Assembly: GCA_022496185.1 (NCBI GenBank)
Contig: WTXG01000003.1
Coordinates: 1,240,001 to 1,304,000, forward strand
DNA: 64,000 nt
Direction: 5' to 3'
DNA from: Multifurca ochricompacta
Taxonomy: Eukaryota; Basidiomycota; Agaricomycetes; Russulales; Russulaceae
Shown here: in pieces, positions 23,501 through 35,431 of the stretch
Numbering within the stretch: position 1 is the stretch's first letter
Layout of the letters: each line of letters starts with the position of its first letter
Program-made: the position numbers and the translations under genes
Notes under the pieces: model-generated
Told to the model about the DNA's origin: nothing
Database searches by the model: none
Seen by the model: the letters and a program-made list of their open reading frames with translations, nothing else

Positions 23501-24664
23501 CGAAACCGGTAACCGCAAGCGTAAATACCGATATGGCGATGAAGACGAGATAGAGATGGAGCAGCAAGAACGAAAGAGACGTCAAATGCTTAATAAGGAG
23601 TTCAAAGCCTTTTCAGAGAAGGTTGCGGAGGCCGCCGTCAACTCTGTGCGTATCTCCCAATAGAGTCCCTAATTACGGCTCACCCCCGACGACTGTTCAG
23701 ACCGGTGACGCGCTAGAACCCGATATTCCATTCCGGGAATTATCATTCGAGGGTGTTCCCTTCCGAACCAATGTTCGCCTCCAACCCACGACTGAATGTC
23801 TAGTCCATCTGTCTGATCCGCCATTCTTGGTGGTCACACTGGCAGATATTGAGATTGCATCTTTGGAACGCGTACAATTCGGCCTCAAGCAATTCGATCT
23901 AGTCTTCGTCTTCAAAGACTTCACGAAAGCACCTCTTCATATCAACTCTATACCGAGCTTACAGCTTGACGATGTGAAGAATTGGCTAGAGTGCGTCCGA
24001 ATATCAAGCACTAGATGAAGCTAATAACCGTTTGCAGCTCTGTTGACATACCAATCGCAGAAGGTCCCGTCAACTTGAATTGGGGTCCCATCATGAAAAC
24101 AATTAACGACAGCCCCTACGACTTTTTCCGAGGTGGGGGCTGGACGTTCTTGGGTGGCACTGGCGATGAGGTAGAAACTCATTTCAGCACCGAATACCCT
24201 TTCTTGCTTGACTCTATTCTGCCCAGAGCGAACAAGACGAAGAATCTGAAACTGAGTCTGAATTTGAAGCAGAATCTGCGCAATCGTCTATCGTGACAAG
24301 CTCGAATGAAGGCGGGAGTGATTTTGACGGCTCCAACGCTAGTGATGACGAGGGGAGTGGCTCTGACTTCGACGATGACAGCGAAGGTGAGGCAGTCCTA
24401 CTATGACGTCAGCTATGAATCTCACTCTGAGGCTTCAAGGCGAAGACTGGGATGAGCTGGAGAGAAAAGCTGCAAAGTGTAAGACGAAATTGGCCTCCAA
24501 AGGATGCAGATCCCAACTGATTCGCCTTTGCAGCGGATAAGAAGCGAGCGGAAGAAGGTGACGATTCGGATGGTTCTGATCGCCCAAATCGCCCAAAGAA
24601 AAGGGTACCAACCAAATCGAAGCCTAAACCCAAACCCGCAGCGAATGGCAAAGGCAAACGCTGA
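20566..24664 (+). CDS. SPT16: FACT complex subunit SPT16
   Basis: Spt16 works with Pob3 as the histone chaperone FACT, loosening and rebuilding nucleosomes during transcription and replication. The protein starts [20 protein letters not shown]. The aminopeptidase-like N-terminal domain follows ([60 protein letters not shown]), then the Spt16 middle domains ([60 protein letters not shown]). Its last folded segment is [20 protein letters not shown]. The C-terminal tail is strongly acidic and serine-rich, then basic ([15 protein letters not shown]), as expected for histone binding and nuclear import. About 15 introns are present and the length (roughly 1,030 aa) fits the family. Confidence 0.95.
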
Positions 24665-24833
24665 GAAATTAGCGCGGCTTCCTGGACTGCACTTCCTTAT
24701 TATATTCACCCGCTTTGTTTTGTATACGGTAGTGCCTCCACACTTATGAGATGCTTTGTGTAACCAGGTCCAAAGTAATCTGCTTTATGCAAGCCCTGAA
24801 ATAGCCATTCTAGCTCACTCTCATGGCTCATTC

Positions 24834-25932
24834 TCAACGCTTCTTTTTGGTAACATCTGACACGCCGTTAAGCCTCCACTCCCGCCAAATGAGAACACCT
24901 GACACCGCGGCACCAGGGCCAACGGCGACCGTCGCAATCGCGTTCCACAGTGCGACTAAGGCAGCTTGTTTGACATTGGTCGCGAACCAAAGCGTTCCTA
25001 CTAAGCTTGAACCGAAAGTGAAAATGGAATCCCACTGCAAAAAAGCCCGGGTTATTAATTGAAGATCTGCCATTTCGGGATCGAGGGGTAATATTGGTGG
25101 CACATAAAGACGTTTGAGCAATGCAAGATTCTCCCTTGTGGTACATATGGCGGCAATGTGAGATATTGCGGATAGTGTGAAGGTTAAGGCAAACGTTGCC
25201 TGCACAGTCCAATAACCTGATGTGTAAAAGCGGGAAGAGGGGCGGAAAAAGAGATGCCCAATTTGCGCAGCCCACATCCATATGGGAAAGAATTGCCAAA
25301 GAGCCGTTACGACGGGATCCTGGAGGATCAAGAGGAGTGCAGATGGCACGGCGAAGCCAATCAATACAGCAAAGAGAGTTGCTTCGGCGTTGGCCTGGTC
25401 GATTCTAGCAGCAACGCGCTCCATGCGGGTATGTCCGGAGAGAATCAGAGCCAACCAGAACAGCGGGAATATGACACCTGCGCCTTGGGTCTGGTAGAAG
25501 AGGCCTAGGATGACTGGAAACGCTAGAACCGTTGAACGTCTGCTTCTGACGGCCTCGACAAAAGTCAGCGCTATGAGAGTTGACCACGACGCCATAAAAT
25601 TTGCGTTGAAGATAAAAGTTTCCGGGTCAAAGTTTGATTGAAAGAACGTGATAAGAAGGCAGAGGAGACTGTCGATAGGGCCAAACCCAATGTACTGTAT
25701 ATTGTAAGGTCCTGGATTGGGAGGACATTGGGCTTGAAGGAGGGCTAGTCCGCCAGATTTGATGAGGTGGCTAATCAAGAAGTGATGCGCACTGTACGCT
25801 GTGGAGGTGAACAAAAGCACGGGTACCAATGCTAAAGATAAATAGCAATATTAAAAAAAGTCAGGGATATTTTCTGTGTAAGTGGGACAATCTTGCGCTC
25901 ATTAACTTACTATAAATATCCAAGACCGACAT
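24834..25932 (-). CDS. Multi-pass membrane protein of unknown function
   Basis: A short first exon (ATG at 25930-25932, MSVLDIY) is spliced over one intron to a long exon that ends VSDVTKKKR, giving about 338 aa. I count about seven to eight hydrophobic segments, for example PIDSLLCLLITFFQ, WSTLIALTFVEAV, VIFPLFWLALILSG, ATLFAVLIGFAVPSALLLIL, VQATFALTFTLSAISHIAAI, and ALVALWNAIATVAVGPGAAV. The C-terminal KKKR could be a di-lysine-like ER retention signal, but this is a guess. The layout is that of fungal integral membrane proteins found in many genomes, some in terpenoid clusters, yet I cannot assign a family. It is convergent with SPT16. No catalytic motif is evident. Confidence 0.75.
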
Positions 25933-26265
25933 TATCGAACAGTTGACGAATGACGAGTCACTGTTTGTTAAGTGTGGGTGTGGATGGACAGCGAGAATGC
26001 AAGGAGCGCAAGGAAACCAAAGCAAAGACTAAAGTCACATGTGTCTCAGCCTCGGCCTCAGCTTCAGCCTCATCCTCAGAGACACTTTTGCTGAGGAGAA
26101 AACTAACTTGTCGGATTTATCTATCTATTGCTATTGGAATGATGTGGCTAGTTTGTGAAAGGTGTAACATGCAGTGCAGGAGGGAGGAGGGACAAGGCAA
26201 AATAAATGTATGTGTTCGCATGTAGAGTCCTTCACAACTTCCTACCTGACGTACTTTCTATCACA
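25933..26265. other. Intergenic stretch with degenerate hexamer repeat
   Basis: This 333-nt gap lies upstream of the minus-strand membrane protein and should hold its promoter. It contains a degenerate GCCTCA-like repeat at about 26046-26079. I see no gene. Confidence 0.45.
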
Positions 26266-26541
26266 TCACCGCTCTCTTAAGAGGGCCTTCATGGGTGTTA
26301 TCAAATCGCGTTTTATACCCGCAAACGTCTTCCTTGATGATATGGGCTCTATTCGGATATTGGTAGGGTAATTGGGGCCTGCCACCTCCTTCTCCTTTAG
26401 TAGGGTTTCGAGTAAGGTGGGTGGTTTGCGAGAATCCTTTGGCAGCTCTTCATACAACCTCAATGGAGGTCGGCCGCGCTCTGGCAGTGCAATAGCAGAA
26501 CGAGGCAACACGCGAACAAGGCGCGGAAGAGAAGGATGCAT
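26266..26541 (-). CDS. Small basic protein, possibly mitochondrial
   Basis: An intronless frame from the ATG at 26539-26541 gives 91 aa. The N-terminus, MHPSLPRLVRVLPRSAIALP, has regularly spaced Arg, no acidic residues and hydrophobic residues between, like a mitochondrial presequence. The rest (RPPLRLYEELPKDSRKPPTL, LLETLLKEKEVAGPNYPTNI, SSRKTFAGIKRDLITPMKAL) has balanced composition that looks protein-like and unlike a chance frame. I do not recognise a family. A small mitochondrial ribosomal protein or respiratory assembly factor would fit the size, but this is inference. It is divergent from the HRQ1 gene, 284 nt away. Confidence 0.5.
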   Translation of the reverse strand: MHPSLPRLVRVLPRSAIALPERGRPPLRLYEELPKDSRKPPTLLETLLKEKEVAGPNYPTNIRIEPISSRKTFAGIKRDLITPMKALLRER

Positions 26542-26825
26542 TTTATTCGAGTTCGAGCGACTGGAAGGAGTAGTAAGCACAAGAAACTATTGCTTCTATA
26601 AGTGCGTACCTCCAGTGTGACTACAATAATGCGTCAGTTATGTAGTCGTCGTCGTCGCGCTCGTGCGGCGCTGACACCAAGAGAGTGTAACTAAGATCAA
26701 GTCGGCATGTGACTTTCACGTGATAGCTCAAATGAAGCAACGCGACGCTCAAGCTCGAGAGATTCGACACCCACACCCTTTGGCGTCATCAACGGAAGCG
26801 GCGTCTAATAACATTCTCAATTTGA

Positions 26826-29800
26826 ATGATGCCAAAGGATGCTAGATCAAACCACTCGCGTTCTGTAAAACGCAAAGGCGTTGTAGTTGTCGAAAAAAAA
26901 GCGAAGAAGAGCAAGGCCCACACGGAGACTGGGGCTGGGAAGACAGGCAGCGTTGGGCCTCAATGGCCCGACTATTTCAAGGAGGTGAGCACCTATGAGG
27001 CATTTTCTGACTTGACTCTCAAAACCGCTGCTAGCTGTTCAAGGTGGCGCTTTCCAATTCAATGTTAGTTGAATAGTCCTTGAATCCTCTGCCTGGTCAA
27101 CAGATATTCAAGGTCTGTGTCTATGTCAACGCTCCAAACCAGACCAACCGTATGCCCCAGGCTTTAAATACGGTGTTAGCTTTTTGTACTTCCAGGAAGC
27201 AGTTCGCTACTTCGTTCGCCTCTCTCCGTGCTTCCATCGAGGGCCTTCTCAAACGGCTAGTAACATCAATGGCTCAATATATACTTAAGTCTCACGTTAC
27301 TTGCAACAGTCCGCTTGAGCTGGAGAAAGTTGCAGAAATAAAGTATCGCTAGTGTACGCGGCCAGGTTTAAAACTCATTTTTATGGTCTTTTTCACAGGG
27401 CCCTATTACCTGGACTCCTGACTTTCGCATATATACCCGGAAGTCATCTTAAATTCAATGGCTCCACTCAGCAGCAGGAACCCCGCAAAGACGTATACTC
27501 TGAATACGCAAATGGTGCACAATTAAGGCATTGTGACGAGAGTGAGCATGTACTCGTCCTTGAAATGGATGACAGTATGGTTCGCAAAAAAAGACTGCCT
27601 GCTGGCTCGCAAGTACATATGGTTTATTGAATCAATATTCTTCTTAATATTGTCGTTATCATAGTGCGCTACCTTTCGTCCCAGAGCCTCTTGACCCTGC
27701 TTCAGTGAAACAACTTATTGAGAAGCGGAATGCCCTATTCTTTAGGGCTACTGATGAGTGAGGTGTCTGTCATATCTCTTGTTATTGGTGCTATATGTCC
27801 TTCTCAGGTTGCTAGAGGCCAGCTCCGATACCGAGGATCCTGTCGCCCTGCTTATAGCTTCAGCTCGAGATCATATACCGCTGAGCACGTTCCCGGGCTG
27901 TGAACCAGAGTTGTCCTACATACCTGATCCCGAGAACCGACAATCCATTGATCAGGTCGTTGAGGAACTCTATGAGCAGAAGTGGTACCTGGGTCAGATC
28001 AAGTACCGAAGAATCTTTGATGCCAAACCAGGATCTATCGGTAGGTGCGGCGGGAATGCGCTTGATTATGGCCTTAACGAACGTAGGTACACCGGACCCC
28101 CCTCTTTCCGACTCAATCAGGACAGCTTTGCGAGATGCCCGAGGAATAACGGCCTTATATACTCACCAAGCAAATGCTATAGCCGCTCTGTCTCGAGGGA
28201 GGAATACCATTGTTTCCACAAGTACCGCTTCCGGCAAATCTATTATTTATCAAGTAACGAACATGCTGTCCCCGTCACGCCTGTACTGACCACCTTCAAA
28301 GGTTCCCCTATTGCGGATGCTTGAACAAGACGAGGGGGCAAAGGCCCTTTTTATATACCCGACCAAAGTCAGTCCTAGTTCGTTTGCAAATTGTTTCAGG
28401 ATTAAATACTCCCTCAAGGCTTTAGCACAGGACCAAAAGGCGGCGCTGGAACAGCTGCTGGCTTGTTGTCCTGGTTTAGAGCATATCTCTGTTAGTTGAC
28501 CACATTGCACGTTTACGTTACATTTCTCAGATGTGGACCAGGTTTCGACATACGATGGTGATACCCCGCAGGAAGCGCGACTGAGTGAGCAGCTTCCGTG
28601 GAAGGTGAACAAATGAATTCTGCTCTCATTGTAACTTTTAGCGATTCGGGATACGGGATCCGTTCTGTTTACGAATATGGTCTGTCCGCTTGGTTTGGAA
28701 TTTTCTCACGCCCTCATTCCCATTGCAGGACACCATTCATGCCTCTATCCTCCCTCACGAAGAGCGATGGCGCAGGTCTGTTGCCCACCTTTGCTAAGAA
28801 ATTCAATAGTGACTCTCTACTCCAAGGTTTCTAAAGAATCTCAATCTCGTCGCAGTCGATGAGTTACATTATTATCATGACATGCTGGGCAGGTGCGCTT
28901 TATTCAAACTGTCACCCAGCTCCCCATTGAACGTTTCACAGCCATGTTGCTTTGTTAATGAGGCGGTTAAGAAGAATATGTGCCGCAGTGGGTAGTCAGT
29001 ACCTGAGTTCGCTCCCTTGAACCCTGCTCTGACTCACGAGCCAAAGACCGCCGCGTTCGGTTTGTCTCATGCAGCGCAACGATCTTGAGACCAAAGGAAC
29101 ACATGAAAGCCATATTTGGACTGGAGGTACGACTAGTACTTCTTATATGGCTTATGCGGGATCCAAAGACTTTGGTGAGGATGTGGAAGCGATTACCCAG
29201 GATGGCGCGCCATCAGGACGGAAAAACTTCTTGCTATGGCGCTGCCCAGATGGATCAAAGGCATCTCCATTATCTGAAGCTACCCGAATTATGTCATATT
29301 TAATGAAGAGGGGCGTCCGGGTCATCCTTTTCTGCAAGGTGAATCTATATGAAACATCATACCTATCGCTAATGGCGCTAACTTCTTTTAGACCAGAAAA
29401 TCATGCGAACTCGTCAGCTAGTAACTTGGTTTCACAATGTATATATCTAACCACCGATTGGAACATATAGGCGATGAAAACCCTCAGGACTACACTGAGC
29501 ACGGAAGGACGGTACGACGTCCTCGGTAGAGTTATGCCATACCGTGGTGGTATGAGTTCTTCCTACGTTTCCTGGTATCCCATTAGTGTGAGTTTTTTTA
29601 GGATATCAACCAACCGAGCGGCGCAAAATAGAGCAAGAGGCTTTCTCCGGGAGACTTCTCGGCCTCGTGGCTACAAATGCACTCGAGCTCGGCGTGGATA
29701 TAGGAGTGCTAGATGCCGTCATCGTGTGCGGGTTTCCCGCGACGCTCGCCAGTTTTGTAAGATAATTCTATTGCTATCCCCTGCTATCCCTGCTCAAGAC

Positions 29801-31671
29801 TCACGCCACCTCAGCGTCAGCAGATCGGAAGGGCAGGGCGGAGGGCCCGAGACTCGTTAGCCATTTATGTTGCTGAGCAGTCCGGAACCGATAACCACTA
29901 CGCCGCCTACCCTGATTATCTCTTTGACAAGCCTACCTCAGACCTTGTCGTCAATCTGGAGAGTCCAGTTCTCATTGAAGCCCATATACAATGTGCTGCT
30001 CTTGAGATGCCACTATCAATTGATGACGCTTTTTGGTTCGGCCCGTTGACCCAAACAGTGTGCGAAACCAAACTCGTTCGGGACGAGGAAGGCTGGTGCG
30101 TGCAAACGATTCCACTCTCGGCATGGACATGACCGTTCCTTAGGTTCCACACACACCCAAAGCACCTACCTTATCCCGCTGGTGCATTCTCCATTAGAGG
30201 TGCTGATCAGGAGAAATACGTGGTCGTGGACGTCAGCAACACAGATTTTGGTGGGAACAGCCTAATTCTTGAGGAGACCGAGGTTTCAAGAGCACTATTC
30301 GAACTATACGAAGGGGCTATAGTAAGTGAGGTGTTCCGATCACCATACAGCTTCCCTACCGGGCATACGTTGTAGTTCCTGCATCAGGGTAAAACCTTCA
30401 TCGTACGGGTCATCATTAGTATACTGTGTTTAGCTTTTCCCCCACTGAGTGACGATCACAGGTCAAAGAAATCAACCATGACTCCAAGCAAGCCAAGCTT
30501 GTGCGAACGGACGTTGGCTGGATCACGTCGCCGAGGTGAGCACGGTGCCTCTTTCTAGCCCAAACGGGCGGACCTCTCACACGGTAATTGGTTAACCAGG
30601 GATTTTACGTGTGTACACTCTGGAACTGACCATGTGTTCTAACCCCTCTTTGCATCGTCAGGGATATCGACCCCATACAGGTACGGCGAATACGGGAAAT
30701 CAAAGACTCGCCACGAAGGGCTCTATATGGCAGTGCGTTGCTCGACTACAGGCATGTTAGTGGTCTCACCTTCATTGCCGTAGGAATCGATGTACGTACG
30801 GTCGTGTACGGTATGTTGCTTGACGATCGCTCTCCGTTGACTCACTCATGGCCTTGGCCAAGGTTATCACAAGATAAGGCGCGTCCGGAAATCAAAGTAT
30901 TATTTTACATCTCTGACATAAATACAGGTCAAGCGATCAAAGGGTCATCGAATCCGTGGAAGTGGAGATGCCGCCTTATGAAAACACCACAAGTGGGTTA
31001 TGGGTGGACGTATCTGGAGGAGCACTGCACTTTCTGGATACCGAAGCTATCAGTCGTGCTGCAGCTATCCACTCCGCATCCCATGCGTTCCTGAACCAGT
31101 TCCCTATGGCTACCGATCTGTGTACAGAGTGCAAACCAGTTGAGAAAGAGACGAAGGCAGAAGAATCACTTCGGAAGCGGCCTGCTCGGTAAGCGATTCA
31201 GCCAGAAGAACCGCGGGCTGCTCACCCCCCAGAATCCAGCCTGATCGTTTACGACACTGTCGGGAGAAGCATAGGTGGTGTCGCCGCCAAAGCATTTGAC
31301 CACGGTAAGTCAGGGCTCAGGTCATGAAAGGAGTTCATCAACACTCCACACAGTATCCGACTTGCTCCTTCGTGCATTGGAAGCCGTCAGTTCCTGTGGT
31401 TGTCTGGAAGGCTGCGAAGATTGTAAGCTTTCTGGTTACCTCTGAAATGGTCATTCACAAAGGAACGACAGGTGTTCTTAGTGGTCTCTGTAAAAAAGGC
31501 AACGAAGTCAGGTCAAAGAGAGGGGCCTTAGTGGTTCTACGGGATATCTTAGGAGAACCTCTTGGAGAACCTCAGTCTAGTGAGGACGTAGACCCTCGAC
31601 CCTTGACAGTCATCGAGGCACCAAGTGTAGGGATTGCCGAGGGCGTCGTAGTCGAGAGGTATGACACCTAA
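26826..31671 (+). CDS. HRQ1: RecQ-family DNA helicase HRQ1
   Basis: Hrq1 is a 3'-5' DNA helicase related to human RECQL4 that acts in crosslink repair and telomere maintenance. The basic N-terminus ([20 protein letters not shown]) is followed by [20 protein letters not shown]. The helicase motifs are all recovered by splicing: [16 protein letters not shown] (Walker A), [40 protein letters not shown] (Walker B), ISCSAT-like [24 protein letters not shown], and [20 protein letters not shown]. The MZB/DUF1998 region gives [20 protein letters not shown] and the C-terminal cysteine cluster [20 protein letters not shown]. The gene has at least 15 short introns; only the junction near 30.74-30.93 kb could not be resolved. 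The frame appears intact. The end at 31671 is set by the last exon. Confidence 0.92.
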
Positions 31672-31853
31672 CGGCGGTTGGTGTTTAACATCGCCCTCCT
31701 GGCATTCAACGAGTGCTACAGGAACATATCTCAACCCATACAACACCCCACATACCTCTCCCATTTCCGCCGGCGAAGCACGCCATTGAAAACAGGGGAA
31801 CATCACGGTATCAGAAAAATGACATGTAAATTACTTCAATAGACATATATAAA

Positions 31854-34800
31854 CTAAGCGAGTGGATCGAAGTCACTCCAAATATCCTTCGACAAAGGGT
31901 TATTTGTACTAACCCCAGATATCGAAGGTTGTTGGGGTTTGAGCGGTGTGAGTATATTGCCTATTGCTTGATGAGAAGCAAATGCGGGGGTGGAGAACGC
32001 TGCCGGTGTGAAGACAACCCCGCTAATAGGCGGGTGAGACTGGTTTAGTGTTGTCGTGAGTGATGCAGTAAGCGGTGGTTGTTCATTGGGATTGACGATG
32101 ATATCGGATAATGAGACGTTGTAGTTGGGCTTCGGAGGGGTGGATTTTCGTGGCTGAGGTGAATTTTGAGATGATAACAACGGACTTCCCGGAAATCTGG
32201 ACTGGGCACTCTGTCTCGCGACAGTCGAGGAAGTTGAGGCGAACGTTGGGGTGAGAGGTGGAGCGGGAATGGATGCAACCCGTAATCCGGAACTCCCGGT
32301 GCTTGTTCGTGATGATAGTGGTCGTGATGGTGCCACGCCGAGGGATACACCGATGCGTGGCGACGAGGGAAGGCTCTGTGTAGAGTGAGACACTGCTGGG
32401 ACAGGAGAAACGATAGCCGTTTGAGAGATTGGAGGGCTTTGCGATGCGCTCTGAGGTGGAGTAAAATTAGCATCTTGCTCTCTCGACGCGGGAAAGGAAG
32501 CGAACCTCGGGGTAAGATGATAAGATACTACCCCAGACATCATCTTCCCAATTCCCATCCAGCTCAGTATCAGCTTTGATGGTAGTAGGGCCTGCTCCGC
32601 CAACGAGAGTCTCAAAATTTATACCCCCTCTGAAAGTCGATTTATCTGTGGTACCGTTAACTACGGTCGCTGAGCGATCCTCTATGCGTTGTGAATCGCG
32701 CAAGAACTGGTTGTGCTCCCGTTCGACTCGGTCTCCTAGCTTCCGGATTACTGCCATAAAGCGCTGGAACTGTTCGACATTCAGCACTGTCCAGCAAAAA
32801 GTTAGCGAAATGAAGATACAAGATGGGACTACACCCTACAAGGGCCTATAGACATTGCCCAGAGCTGAGGGAGTACAAGTGTAGCCACAGCTTCTCTGTC
32901 CACTTTGAGACCCATGGCCTCTTGTACGGATAGTGTCGCCATCTGTGTGATTCTACGTACATATATGCTTACTGGTGAGATGAGAATCTGCAGCGCACCG
33001 TCACCGCCGGCTCCTTTGTACGGATCTTCGAAAGGAGGGGCACAAGTTTTTGCGTCAGACTCGTCTGACAATTGGTAAGCTGCGCCCCTTAATATGAAAA
33101 ACCCTACACATTACCTGGTCAAGTGTTTTACCATGCTTAAGAATGTTACGAGGGTGGCTACTTTCACGGATAGAATGCGTGTTTTGGTAAAAACGAGCTA
33201 CCGTGGTCATCGGTGAACACATTCATGATACACACCATGGCACATCGTACCGCAACCCTCGGGAAGAGAACGCCTTGGACTTCGGCGTAATCGATGCTCT
33301 CGCATAAACCTGGTACAACCCCAAGAGCGCGTTCTTGAACCTTGAGACCACTGAGCACAGATTAAGGAAGGTTGATAAGTAACGCACGGCGGCATGTTCA
33401 GATTCGAGAGCGTTGTATACGAGGGGAAGGACATCTGATGGGAAGACTGGGCTACGACAACACAAGGTACGGAAATCAAACGCACGTTCCCGAAATACAG
33501 CCTTTTCCGTCTTTTCCTGAAGCGTGTTTAGGTTTTCCAGTAGTGTCAGCATATTCTGCGGCGGTTCCTTGATGGCGAACAGGGGCTTGAGACTGGGTAG
33601 CACCAATGAAGCAAATTGTTGGGGGGTGACAATGATCGAGATGGAGAACATATTGGGGAGGATGTAGGGCAAGAGGTGAGGGTCCTTCATCTGAGCAAAG
33701 AACAATGATATCGGACCTGACTCCAGCACCGAAGCCCGAAGCCCACCTACCTCCTCAAGCAGAGATGGGAGGATCTTCCGTATACGAAGTCCCTCTGAAA
33801 ACCGATCAAGGACACCGGTCAATCCTTTCATAAATGCTATTTTCTCCTCCCTTGACTTTGCTGCAAAGTTAGACCGATCCAGGAAATTCAGTGTCGAGAT
33901 TGGCAAAGAAGAGAAGAACGGATGGGAGGGGAGAGAGCTGGGTGTCGGCCGATTCTGTGGATGTCGAGCGATCAAAGAAGCGAGCATCGCTACAACAGGG
34001 CTCTACTCAGCGACAGACGGACAAATGAAAGGGCACATGCCTTGAAGATCTCTTTCTAGGCGTACTATTCCTGAAAGCGGTCGTCCAGCATGTTCCCGTA
34101 CACTTCCTAAATTACCAAAATTCTTGAACGGCGGGTCACCTTTGAGATGCACGGCGTGTATTAGGCAGCCTAGTGAGTACATGTCCGAGGCAGTGTTCAA
34201 GACTTCGTCTAAAACATATTCTGGAGCTTTGGCGGCAACCTTAGCATGATAGACTTGCCCAACTGAGCGTCGCGCACACACCAATATAATCAAAGGAGCG
34301 TTGAACGTAGGGAGGCATCTTATTATCATAAGATGGAAATTCCCACTCAGCCGAGGAGCCATCGGGCCGCTTGAGGGGAATGGTGAGGCCAAGTCCGCCG
34401 AGTTTCCAGTCTCCCTAAGGCTAGCCTGAGACGCGCCCATAAGGAGGCTCCAGACTCTACGTACAGCATTATTGATTAGAATACTTTCTGGATTGATGTT
34501 GGAGTGAATGGTGCGGGCAGATGTGTGGAGAAATGATAGGCCGTTGCAAAGTTGCAACATGCCCTTCTGAATCTGTAATTGCCTCGTTAGCTGGCGGGTC
34601 TACTCTTGACTCACTGCGCCACTCCCCTCGACCTCATCTAGATCCACCAGCGAAGAGGCGTAAGGAGAGCCAGGAATGGCGAGATAGAGGGAGGATAGCA
34701 ACGGTTCGGTTGCAAATATTAGCTCACTGCGCGTCTCTTCCAAGGGTTCGACCATCTCTTCGAGGTGATGAGGTGAATGTGATAGACATGAGCAAGGATA

Positions 34801-35236
34801 TATCGAACCTACCGAGGATACACGGATGCCTTAGCTTGCTCAAAGATGTAGCCTATGAAATTATATGCGTCAGACGGCATTGGCATCATCATCGGTCTTT
34901 CCTCAACACGTCACATACCTCTGCCTTAAGAACATCCATTGTCTTATCCCTTGCCATTGGCGATAGTCGGTCTACTTCCGCACACCTCTTGTCAAAAGAC
35001 CAAACAGAGACACGTTTGCTTGTGACTTTGTGTGTCGCTGATTGTACACGCCATAAGCCAACTTGAAATTGAGGAACATGAGCTGGGGTAGGAAGGGCAG
35101 AAGATGAAGATGACACATGTACAGCGGCTCCTGGTGTTGGAGTAGCCGTACGACTATTGGCAGTTAATGGACTTGCAATAGTGTAGTTCTGAGATATGTT
35201 TGACCTCGAAAAGAAAGAGGTGGCAGCGGCAAACAT
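31854..35236 (-). CDS. SCY1-like pseudokinase (SCYL2 type)
   Basis: SCYL proteins are catalytically poor kinases that bind clathrin adaptors and work in Golgi/endosome traffic. The protein begins MFAAATSFFSRSNISQNYTI. In the kinase-like domain, the catalytic loop reads IHSNINPESILIN in place of HRDLKPEN, and the DFG site reads GDWKLGGLGL, so both catalytic Asp are missing. APEYVLDEVLNTASDMYSLG keeps the late-lobe architecture. HEAT-like helices follow (LIARHPQNRPTPSSLPSHPF, LPYILPNMFSISIIVTPQQF, LPSLKPLFAIKEPPQNMLTL). The C-terminal third is Ser/Pro-rich and disordered, ending SKDIWSDFDPLA, a DPF-like short motif that would suit adaptor binding. About nine introns are present. It is convergent with HRQ1. 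Confidence 0.88.
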
Positions 35237-35431
35237 GATAATGATAATGAGAGTGAAGAGAGGTCAATTCAAATTCAGATTCAGCTCGGCTCGCAGCTCG
35301 CTTCAGGGAAGAGTGAGAGAGCGGAGAGCGGAGAGCGCGCAACTACCAAAGTACACTCGACGGTGGTTTCGACTCTAAACGTTCATCACATAGTCCAAGT
35401 GCCGGTATTGAGGTTCCCATGATTCCCATTC

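Noticed and set aside
31552..31575. Short direct repeat GGAGAACCTC
   Set aside because: It encodes GEPLGEP near the end of HRQ1 and is just a short coding repeat.
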